Source: CBDHFQ01 sp965262565 (GTDB taxonomy: Bacteria; Bacteroidota; Bacteroidia; J057). From it: a DNA stretch of 51,171 nucleotides. Both the position numbers and the translations under genes were made by a program. The notes under the pieces were generated by a model that was given only the letters and a program-made list of their open reading frames with translations, had not been told where the DNA came from and made no database searches. Positions 44,893 through 51,171 of the stretch are shown here, piece after piece. The stretch's first letter is position 1. Each line of letters begins with the position of its first letter. Where the stretch lies: positions 1-51,171 of the forward strand of contig CBDHFQ010000035.1 of NCBI GenBank assembly GCA_965262565.1. Reading direction: 5' to 3'.

Positions 44893-45777
44893 ATGTCGCA
44901 AGAATCAATGTCAAGAGCAGATGCTATTAAATGGATAGCTATCAGTGGATTGGGCTTGTCTTTTCCATATGCTTATTCATATCCAACCGGAAAAACAGAT
45001 GCTAAAATACCTATGAAAGATACCATTAATCAATCAGCATGTAGATGGTGCTACAGAGATATTTCTCTCGAAGATTTATGTGCTGCAGGCAAAGATATGG
45101 GATTGAAGTCTATCGAATTACTTGGACCAGAGGAGTGGGAAGTAGCTATAAAATACGGATTAACCTGTGCTATGTCTAACGGAAGCAGTATGGGAATACC
45201 AAATGGATTCAACGATCCTGCTAATCACGAACAGCTACAGAAAGAATTTATTGACTTAATACCCCAAGCAGTAGATCATGGCTTGGAAAGAATTATCTGC
45301 TTTTCGGGAAATAGAAATGGAATGAGTGATGAGATAGGCCTTAAGAATTGCGTGGAAGGACTTAAACCAGTAATGGAGGTAGCAGAGAAGCACAATATCT
45401 TTATTGTAATGGAACTGCTGAATAGTAAAGTAAATCATCCCGATTACCAATGCGATCATACGGAATGGGGAGTAGCACTATGTGATGCTTTAGGTTCAGA
45501 TAAATTCAAACTGCTATATGATATTTATCATATGCAGATTATGGAAGGAGATATCATTGCCACCATTAATAAATACCATTCATATATAGCTCATTATCAT
45601 ACTGGAGGTGTACCAGGCAGAAACGAAATTAATAGTTCTCAGGAATTAAACTATCCGGCCATTATGAAAGCCATTCTTGAAACAGGATATACTGGGTATG
45701 TAGGACAAGAATTTATTCCTACCGGAGATAAGCCCCTGGACTCATTAAAAGAAGGGGTAGCTATTTGTAATGTATAG
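44893..45777 (+). CDS. Hydroxypyruvate isomerase-like TIM-barrel protein (copy 1)
   Basis: 294 residues, xylose-isomerase-like TIM barrel (AP endonuclease 2 family). Metal-ligand regions are visible: VMELLN (Glu), LLYDIYHMQIMEGD (Asp, His), HTGGVPGRNEI and GQEFIP (Glu). The N-terminus (SRADAIKWIAISGLGLSF) resembles a Tat signal that has lost its second Arg, so export is uncertain. Members act as hydroxypyruvate isomerases or sugar epimerases. It opens the plus-strand cluster, 39 bp before a Gfo/Idh/MocA gene; such pairs are common in sugar or inositol oxidation pathways. Confidence 0.88.
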   Translation: MSQESMSRADAIKWIAISGLGLSFPYAYSYPTGKTDAKIPMKDTINQSACRWCYRDISLEDLCAAGKDMGLKSIELLGPEEWEVAIKYGLTCAMSNGSSMGIPNGFNDPANHEQLQKEFIDLIPQAVDHGLERIICFSGNRNGMSDEIGLKNCVEGLKPVMEVAEKHNIFIVMELLNSKVNHPDYQCDHTEWGVALCDALGSDKFKLLYDIYHMQIMEGDIIATINKYHSYIAHYHTGGVPGRNEINSSQELNYPAIMKAILETGYTGYVGQEFIPTGDKPLDSLKEGVAICNV

Positions 45778-45816
45778 AATAATTAATCACTTCAGCTAAA
45801 TTTTTTAATAAATACC

Positions 45817-47163
45817 ATGAACATGGATCCAAAAAAACAGGACAATACTACAAATCAACTTTCACGTAGAAGGTTTATTAAATCATCAGCTGCCGCAGGG
45901 GCCGGAATAATAGCCACCCAAGCAATTTCCGCCAAAGCATATATAGATGCAGACGATGCTATAAAAGTGGCACTTATCGGTTGTGGAGGAAGAGGAAGAG
46001 GAGCTGCAGCTCAGGCACTAAGTACTTCTCAAAATGTGAAATTAGTAGCGATGGCAGAAGCTTTTCGCGACCGTTTGGATGAAGGATACAATGCGATAAA
46101 GGCTGAATTAGAAAATAAAGAAGTGGATCTTAGCAGATTAGATGTTCCGGAAGAGCATAAATTTGTAGGTTTTGATGCATACCAAAAAGCCATTGATTTA
46201 GCTGATGTCGTCATTCTTGCTACTCCTCCTGGATTTAGACCTGAACACTTTGAAGCAGCTGTAAAAGCAGGTAAACATGTCTTTATGGAAAAACCCGTAG
46301 CTACGGATGCTCCTGGAATTCGGAAAGTGTTGGCAGCAGCTGAAGAAGCGAAAGCGAAGAAGTTGAATGTCGTGGTTGGGCTTCAAAGGCATTATCAAAC
46401 AGTATATCGCGAATGGGTAAAGCGCATGCATGACGGAGAAATAGGGGATATTTTGGCTTCTAATGTATATTGGAACAGTGGCGGAGTTTGGGTTCGTCCA
46501 AGGCAAGAAGGGCAGACGGAAATGGAATACCAAATGAGAAACTGGTACTACTTCAATTGGCTGTGTGGAGACCATATCACTGAGCAACATATTCACAACC
46601 TTGATGTATCGAACTGGGTGATGCAAGCTTATCCCGTAAAGGCTCAGGGAATGGGAGGAAGAGAAGTGAGAACAGGGAAGGATCACGGTCAAATTTTTGA
46701 TCACCATTTTGTAGAATTTACTTATGCCAATGGCGCGACGATGTTTAGCCAATGTCGTCATATTAAAGGATGTTTAAATAGAGTCACAGAGTCTTTTATC
46801 GGTACCAAAGGGACAGCTCCTAAGCCTGGTGAATTAATCAATTTACAAGGAGAAACTATTTTCCGCCATCGCGGTAAAGATGATCCTAATCCTTATCAGG
46901 TGGAACACGATGAATTGTTCGCCGCAATTGCCAATGGCGAATACAAATATGCAGATGCGGAGAATGGTGCTAAAAGTACGATGACTTCTATTTTAGGTAG
47001 GATGGCCACCTATTCCGGCCTAGAAATACAGTGGGATGATGCCATCAATTCGGAGATGAGCATAATGCCTACCACTTATGCCTGGGATGCCGATCCGCCA
47101 GTGCTACCGGATGAAAACGGAATGTATCCTATCCCTGTTCCAGGTGAGACTAAGGTATTATAA
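45817..47163 (+). CDS. Tat-exported Gfo/Idh/MocA-family oxidoreductase
   Basis: 448 residues. The Tat signal reads SRRRFIKSSAAAGAGIIATQ. The NAD(P)-binding motif is VALIGCGGRGRGAA, and MEKPVATDAPG is the family's EKP motif. GLQRHYQTVYREW and HITEQHIHNLDVSNWV follow, as in periplasmic family members. Such secreted members are thought to carry a tightly bound cofactor and to act on sugars or inositols. Start codons at 45817 and 45823 are equivalent. It is co-directional with isomerase genes on both sides, so a pathway that oxidises and isomerises a sugar is likely; the substrate is unknown. Confidence 0.92.
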   Translation: MNMDPKKQDNTTNQLSRRRFIKSSAAAGAGIIATQAISAKAYIDADDAIKVALIGCGGRGRGAAAQALSTSQNVKLVAMAEAFRDRLDEGYNAIKAELENKEVDLSRLDVPEEHKFVGFDAYQKAIDLADVVILATPPGFRPEHFEAAVKAGKHVFMEKPVATDAPGIRKVLAAAEEAKAKKLNVVVGLQRHYQTVYREWVKRMHDGEIGDILASNVYWNSGGVWVRPRQEGQTEMEYQMRNWYYFNWLCGDHITEQHIHNLDVSNWVMQAYPVKAQGMGGREVRTGKDHGQIFDHHFVEFTYANGATMFSQCRHIKGCLNRVTESFIGTKGTAPKPGELINLQGETIFRHRGKDDPNPYQVEHDELFAAIANGEYKYADAENGAKSTMTSILGRMATYSGLEIQWDDAINSEMSIMPTTYAWDADPPVLPDENGMYPIPVPGETKVL

Positions 47164-47193
47164 GTTGATTTTATATAACGAATTTTCCATCAA

Positions 47194-47754
47194 GTGAAAA
47201 ATTTTATCATCGTTTGCAGCATTTTCCTATGTGTTATGCTGCAAACGTTTCCTGTATCTGGCCAATTGAGTCGCTTTGTATTCAGCCACGGACAAATGGG
47301 GACGGAATTTCGAATCGTCATGTTCGATGAGGATTCTCTTCATGCTTCTACCGCTGCCAAAAAAGCATTTGACAGAGTAGACGAACTGAATCACATTTTA
47401 AGCGACTACGATCCCGAAAGTGAATTAAATGCGTTATCTGCATCTGCTGGAAAAGATTCTCTCGTAAAAGTAAGTCAGGATTTATGGAAGGTATTATACA
47501 AAGCAAAGGAGATTTCACAACTAAGTGATGGGGCGTTTGATGTTACAGTGGGTCAGATGGTTAGATTATGGCGCAGGGCCAGACAAAAAGAAGAGTTTCC
47601 TTCTGAAGATCGGCTGAATGAAGCCAGGGAATCTACTGGATATACCTTCATTGAATTTAACGAAGACCAACAAGCAGTAAAACTTACTCAAGATGGAATG
47701 CGACTGGATCTGGGAGGAATAGCCAAAGGGATATGCCGCCCAAGAAGCATATAA
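47194..47754 (+). CDS. apbE: FAD:protein FMN transferase (ApbE), 5' part up to a frameshift
   Basis: Starts at GTG 47194. A signal peptide (MKNFIIVCSIFLCVML, cleavage near VSGQ) leads into the ApbE fold: MGTEFRIVMF, DRVDELNHILSDYDPESEL, LSDGAFDVTVGQMV, then DLGGIAKG. The frame breaks at about 47731: gggatatgcc has one base more than the expected gggtatgcc. Read in frame +2, the next segment is YAAQEAYKILLDEG, then ISQALVDAGGDIVLGK, the expected continuation. A second +1 slip occurs in the AAAA run at 47819-47822, after which frame +3 (47793-48215) supplies the rest. The intact gene would be 47194-48215. ApbE attaches FMN to Thr of exported redox proteins. No target flavoprotein is next to it. 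Confidence 0.87.
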   Translation: MKNFIIVCSIFLCVMLQTFPVSGQLSRFVFSHGQMGTEFRIVMFDEDSLHASTAAKKAFDRVDELNHILSDYDPESELNALSASAGKDSLVKVSQDLWKVLYKAKEISQLSDGAFDVTVGQMVRLWRRARQKEEFPSEDRLNEARESTGYTFIEFNEDQQAVKLTQDGMRLDLGGIAKGICRPRSI

Positions 47755-47792
47755 GATATTACTCGATGAAGGAATTTCTCAGGCACTGGTAG

Positions 47793-48215
47793 ATGCAGGA
47801 GGAGATATCGTACTTGGGAAAAGCTCCTCCAGAAGCTTCTGGCTGGAAAGTAGAGCTTGAATTATTGAGTAATTCCGGGGAACTTCAAAAAACACAGATA
47901 CTACTTAGTGATGCCGCCATAGCTACTTCTGGAGATACATATAGATATGTGGAACTAGATGGTAAACGATACTCTCATATAGTGGATCCTCATACGGGAA
48001 TAGGTATGACTGATAGAAGAAAAGTGACGGTGATAGCCCCTAATGGTATGGAAGCGGATGCACTGGCTTCCGCGCTGAGTGTTATGGATGTAGATCAGGG
48101 ACTTCGCTGGATCAATGAACACAAAGGATTTGAAGCCCTGATCATAAAAGCTGATCATGATTTATTGGTACAATTCCGATCCATGAATTTACTCGATTTT
48201 ATTCCACCAAAATAA
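47793..48215 (+). CDS. apbE: FAD:protein FMN transferase (ApbE), 3' part
   Basis: C-terminal half of the gene starting at 47194. The first residues from the ATG at 47793 are out-of-frame; homology begins at KAPPEASGWKVELELL after the AAAA run at 47819-47822. It contains LSDAAIATSGDTYRYV, YSHIVDPHTGIGMTDRR (the conserved H-x-x-D-P-x-T-G motif), and VTVIAPNGMEADALASALSV. It ends 11 bp before the next gene. Two +1 slips in about 90 bases are hard to explain as gradual decay, because the rest of the coding frame is well kept. Confidence 0.85.
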   Translation: MQEEISYLGKAPPEASGWKVELELLSNSGELQKTQILLSDAAIATSGDTYRYVELDGKRYSHIVDPHTGIGMTDRRKVTVIAPNGMEADALASALSVMDVDQGLRWINEHKGFEALIIKADHDLLVQFRSMNLLDFIPPK

Positions 48216-48226
48216 ACCCAAGAAAA

Positions 48227-49156
48227 ATGAACAGAAGAATATTTGTTAAACAAAGTCTGGCAGCTGGTGCTGGTGTGGCAGCTTCCACGATTACTCAGGC
48301 ACATCCGCAAGCATCCAAGAGTACTAATCCTCAAAAATTTGGGATGAAATACGCTCCTCATATAGGAATGTTTAAACACAATGCTGGAGATGATCCCATC
48401 GATCAATTGAAATTCATGGCGGATCAGGGCTTTACAGCCTTTGAAGATAATTCTATGGCGAGCAGAGAAGTCGAGCTACAGGAAAAGATGGGAAAAACCC
48501 TGGAGGAACTTGGAATGACCATGGGAGTATTTGTTGCACATAAAATTTATTGGCAGGAGCCTACTTTAACAAAAGGAGATGAAGATTCGAGAAATGAGTT
48601 TCTGGGTCATATAAAAAATGCTGTGGAAGTAGCTAAGAGAGTAAATGCTACCTGGATGACAGTAGTTCCCGGCTATGTAGATCTCCGTCAAGATATGGGA
48701 TACCAAACAACCCATGTAGTTGAATCTCTGAAACGAGCGTCAGAAATTTTGGAGCCACACAATCTGGTCATGGTATTAGAACCTTTAAATTTCAGAAACC
48801 ATCCAGGTTTGTTTTTGAGTAAAGTGTCCCAGGGCTATGAGATATGCAAAGCGGTCAATTCTCCTGCTTGTAAAATTCTGGACGACTTATATCATCAGCA
48901 AATCACTGAGGGCAATCTCATTCCCAATATAGATGCAGCTTATGATGAAATAGCCTATTTTCAAATCGGGGATAATCCGGGAAGAAAAGAACCTACTACC
49001 GGAGAGATCAACTATAAAAATGTGTTTAAGCATATTCACGAAAAAGGATTTACAGGAGTACTAGGAATGGAGCACGGTAACTTCCATGAAGGAAAAGAAG
49101 GGGAAATGGCCCTGATTGAAGCGTATAGAGAAGTTGATAGTTTTGCCAAATCCTAA
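48227..49156 (+). CDS. Hydroxypyruvate isomerase-like TIM-barrel protein (copy 2), Tat-exported
   Basis: 309 residues. The N-terminus MNRRIFVKQSLAAGAGVAAST is a twin-arginine signal. The TIM barrel has the family's ligand blocks: VLEPLN (Glu), LDDLYHQQITEGN (Asp, His), GDNPGRKEPTTGEINY and GMEHGN (Glu). It resembles copy 1 (44893) in fold and motif order but is clearly diverged in sequence. It probably acts in the periplasm with the Tat-exported oxidoreductase. The reaction could be hydroxypyruvate/tartronate semialdehyde isomerisation or a sugar epimerisation. It is the last gene before a strong terminator. Confidence 0.9.
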   Translation: MNRRIFVKQSLAAGAGVAASTITQAHPQASKSTNPQKFGMKYAPHIGMFKHNAGDDPIDQLKFMADQGFTAFEDNSMASREVELQEKMGKTLEELGMTMGVFVAHKIYWQEPTLTKGDEDSRNEFLGHIKNAVEVAKRVNATWMTVVPGYVDLRQDMGYQTTHVVESLKRASEILEPHNLVMVLEPLNFRNHPGLFLSKVSQGYEICKAVNSPACKILDDLYHQQITEGNLIPNIDAAYDEIAYFQIGDNPGRKEPTTGEINYKNVFKHIHEKGFTGVLGMEHGNFHEGKEGEMALIEAYREVDSFAKS

Positions 49157-49198
49157 CCCGGATCTTTTAGAATTAATATTGAAGAACGCTGGAAATAT

Positions 49199-49235
49199 GA
49201 AAGCATGACCAGATTTGTAGAAGAGTCATGCTTTC
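49199..49235 (+). terminator. Intrinsic terminator after the isomerase/oxidoreductase cluster
   Basis: GAAAGCATGAC (49199-49209) and GTCATGCTTTC (49225-49235) form a perfect 11-bp stem with a 15-base loop, followed by tttatgttattttg. It lies 43 bp after the stop of the 48227-49156 gene and closes the plus-strand unit. Confidence 0.8.
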
Positions 49236-49294
49236 TTTATGTTATTTTGACTTATTTTTGTTGCTATGAATTATTGGTATGTTAGTTAATATCC

Positions 49295-50035
49295 ATGCAT
49301 TTACCTCTTACATCTACCTTTCGAGGGGGTTTATTCATATTAATAACCCTTAGTTCCTCCATCTATTCCTGCACTCAGGAAAAAACATCCGCAGAAAAAG
49401 AAAAAGCAAACATATCTGTTATAGATACCAGCTTGATGAGATTTGAAGAAACCATCCAACGCTTTGAAGTCATGGATAGAGATAGCTTCCCTCCTAAAAA
49501 CGCCATGTTATTCGTGGGAAGTTCGAGCTTTCGGTATTGGGATAGCTTAGCGAAGGATTTTGATCCACATGTAGTCATCAATAGAGGGTTTGGAGGATCT
49601 ACGATGGCTGAATTGAATTATTATGCAGATAGAATTGTTTTTCCATATGAACCCAGTAAAATTTTTATTTATGAAGGAGACAATGACATTGTAGAAGATT
49701 CAGTATCGCCCTCATTAGTAAAAGAACAGCTAATTGAATTTGTAGAAAAGGCAACACACCTCCTGCCAGAAACCGATCTTTATTTCGTCTCTATCAAACC
49801 CTCTCCTTCCCGAAAACACCTATTAACAAAAGCGATGAACACAAATGAGTTGATCCAGAATTATGCTGCTTCTGAACCCAAACTTCACTATATAGATATT
49901 TTTGGGCCAATGATGAAAGACTCAAATAATATCAATTGGGAACTGTTTAAAGAGGATAGCCTACATATGAATCGGGAGGGATATGTTCTCTGGGCTGAAG
50001 TCATAAATGATGTCCTGACAACTAACAATGAATAA
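49295..50035 (+). CDS. SGNH/GDSL-type hydrolase lipoprotein
   Basis: 246 residues. The lipoprotein signal ends SIYSC (Cys26). SGNH blocks are visible: LFVGSSSFRYW (block I, with nucleophile Ser77 in Gly-Ser-Ser in place of Gly-Asp-Ser), NRGFGGSTM (block II Gly), YEGDNDI (block III Asn) and DSLHMNREGY (block V Asp and His). Such enzymes act as esterases or deacetylases on lipids or acetylated polysaccharides. The membrane anchor and the sugar-related neighbours favour glycan de-esterification, but this is inference. It has its own spacers on both sides (terminator upstream, 83 bp downstream). Confidence 0.88.
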   Translation: MHLPLTSTFRGGLFILITLSSSIYSCTQEKTSAEKEKANISVIDTSLMRFEETIQRFEVMDRDSFPPKNAMLFVGSSSFRYWDSLAKDFDPHVVINRGFGGSTMAELNYYADRIVFPYEPSKIFIYEGDNDIVEDSVSPSLVKEQLIEFVEKATHLLPETDLYFVSIKPSPSRKHLLTKAMNTNELIQNYAASEPKLHYIDIFGPMMKDSNNINWELFKEDSLHMNREGYVLWAEVINDVLTTNNE

Positions 50036-50071
50036 GATAACTACGCAAAGAGCTGGCGGGTGTGAAATTAA

Positions 50072-50088
50072 ATTGTTAAATTAACAAT
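50072..50088. promoter_or_regulatory. 17-bp palindrome before the desaturase-like gene
   Basis: ATTGTTAA-a-TTAACAAT is a perfect inverted repeat, 31 bp before the ATG at 50119. Its position and symmetry fit an operator for a dimeric regulator, or overlap with the promoter. The regulator is unknown. Confidence 0.4.
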
Positions 50089-50118
50089 AACGCATTCATA
50101 CTACTAATACTCGCCAAC

Positions 50119-51171
50119 ATGGATATCCCCCCAATTCACAATCGTCCCAACGGATGGGAAAAGGTTTATCAATTTTTTGATAATTTATTTCGTCCATTAG
50201 AATGGATAGGACATCATATCATTCTCAGGCCTTTTAGTTGGTTTTTGGAAAAACTGGACCCATTGAGCTATAAATTGGAAGGAACGCTACTCAAAAAAAT
50301 TCTCCAACTTACCATATTTCCTTTATTCATTGTCCTCACGCTTGTCGTAGGATTCAAATTGGTGGAAAATGGATTTACCTTTCGCAGTTTTCTAGGGACC
50401 ATCGTTATGTTTATCGTATTGGGATTTATTTTTGCTCCTTTAGAAAGGATTATTCCTTTCAGTCGTAAATGGTTGGGGGATAAAGATACTCCTACCGATA
50501 TTATGATGTTTTTCGGTGGAAAATTGTGGAACGATTATCTGAATAAGCCCTTAAGATTAGCTACTATCGCATTAGTGGTTCAGGAAATTTCTCCCGCTAT
50601 AGGACAATCTATTTGGCCCAGCTATCTACACCCGGTACTACAGGTCTTTTTACTTCTTTCTGTGAAGGATTTTTTTCGCTATTGGTACCATCGATGGATG
50701 CATGAAAATGAATTTATGTGGCGCTGGCACGCAGTTCATCATTCCTCTGAACGCTTATACTGGTTTAATGGAACAAGATCGCATCCCTTAGAAGGATTGG
50801 TATCGAGTTTCCTTTGGGGAATTCCACTAGCCTTTATTCAGGCTCCGGTAGAAATTGTGTTTGTAACCGGATTACTGGGGAGAACGATAGGTAGATTTCA
50901 GCATACCAATATGGATCTCATCCTTGGCCCATTTGATTATATCTTCTCTTCTCCCAAAAATCACCGTTATCACCATTCGAAAAAGATAGAAGAGGGGAAT
51001 TCTAATTATGGGGGAGATGTTATTTTTTGGGATATCCTCTTTGGTACGTTTCATTTGCCCAAAGGAGAACAACCCAGTGATGATATTGGAATAGGAGATA
51101 TGCCTAATTATCCTCAAACTTTTGTAGGATTGATGTTGGCTCCCTTTACATATGGAAAATTAAAAAAAGAA
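50119..51171 (+). CDS. Sterol desaturase/fatty acid hydroxylase family membrane protein (3' end outside window)
   Basis: The frame opens at ATG 50119 (MDIPPIHNRPNGWEKVYQFF) and runs to the window edge, 351 residues without a stop. Several hydrophobic segments (for example LTIFPLFIVLTLVVGF and FLGTIVMFIVLGFIFAP) suggest a multi-span membrane protein. The histidine clusters of the family are intact: HRWMH (191-195), WRWHAVHH (201-208), FQHTNM and NHRYHHS. They bind the di-iron centre that hydroxylates or desaturates lipids. Members in bacteria act on sterols, carotenoids, hopanoids or fatty acids; which one cannot be decided. It follows a possible operator at 50072-50088. Confidence 0.92.
   Translation, partial: MDIPPIHNRPNGWEKVYQFFDNLFRPLEWIGHHIILRPFSWFLEKLDPLSYKLEGTLLKKILQLTIFPLFIVLTLVVGFKLVENGFTFRSFLGTIVMFIVLGFIFAPLERIIPFSRKWLGDKDTPTDIMMFFGGKLWNDYLNKPLRLATIALVVQEISPAIGQSIWPSYLHPVLQVFLLLSVKDFFRYWYHRWMHENEFMWRWHAVHHSSERLYWFNGTRSHPLEGLVSSFLWGIPLAFIQAPVEIVFVTGLLGRTIGRFQHTNMDLILGPFDYIFSSPKNHRYHHSKKIEEGNSNYGGDVIFWDILFGTFHLPKGEQPSDDIGIGDMPNYPQTFVGLMLAPFTYGKLKKE

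Overview
The window comes from a Bacteroidota genome, probably a Cytophagia- or Saprospiria-like environmental or marine member. The signs are type B sorting domains of the type IX secretion system (T9SS), a SusC/SusD pair, an ASPIC/VCBS-repeat lipoprotein, a Na+/solute-symporter-type arabinose operon, and AT-rich spacers without clear Shine-Dalgarno sites. Genus cannot be read from the sequence.

Layout. (1) 1-21541, + strand: three consecutive paralogues encode giant secreted proteins made of CARDB-type beta-sandwich repeats and ending in a T9SS type B sorting domain. The first lacks its 5' end, which lies outside the window. The first two carry tandem repeats that are almost identical in DNA (units of 720, 1086, 420 and 360 bp). 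The third has the same architecture with diverged domains. Genes 1 and 2 each contain a frameshift inside repeat DNA. (2) 21623-30052, - strand: SusC, SusD, then a VCBS/ASPIC lipoprotein, with a terminator-like hairpin between SusD and the lipoprotein. (3) 30212-36003: a CHY zinc-finger protein (-), then on + an SDR dehydrogenase, a GH63/MGH1-type glucosidase broken by one frameshift, and a sulfatase lipoprotein. (4) 36004-36880: a gene graveyard with an AraC-type HTH remnant fused to a sulfatase remnant, a perfect 20-bp inverted repeat, and an unidentified C-terminal tail. (5) 36881-42465, - strand: araB-araD-symporter-araA for L-arabinose. (6) 42950-44715, - strand: a SUMF1-like secreted protein and a YceI-family protein. 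(7) 44893-49156, + strand: an isomerase-like TIM barrel, a Tat-exported Gfo/Idh/MocA oxidoreductase, an ApbE flavin transferase broken by two frameshifts, and a second Tat-exported TIM-barrel isomerase, closed by a strong terminator. (8) 49295-51171, + strand: an SGNH-hydrolase lipoprotein and the 5' part of a sterol desaturase/fatty acid hydroxylase family protein.

How the parts fit. Regions 2-7 look like polysaccharide and sugar handling: outer-membrane glycan uptake, desulfation, glucoside hydrolysis, arabinose catabolism and periplasmic sugar oxidation/isomerisation. Region 1 looks like a cell-surface or secreted adhesin array. Four genes carry frameshifts (five events, or more if the indels in gene 2 are counted separately). 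In the three genes where a single-base change can be defined, all four are +1 insertions. Sequencing or assembly error must therefore be excluded before calling these pseudogenes.
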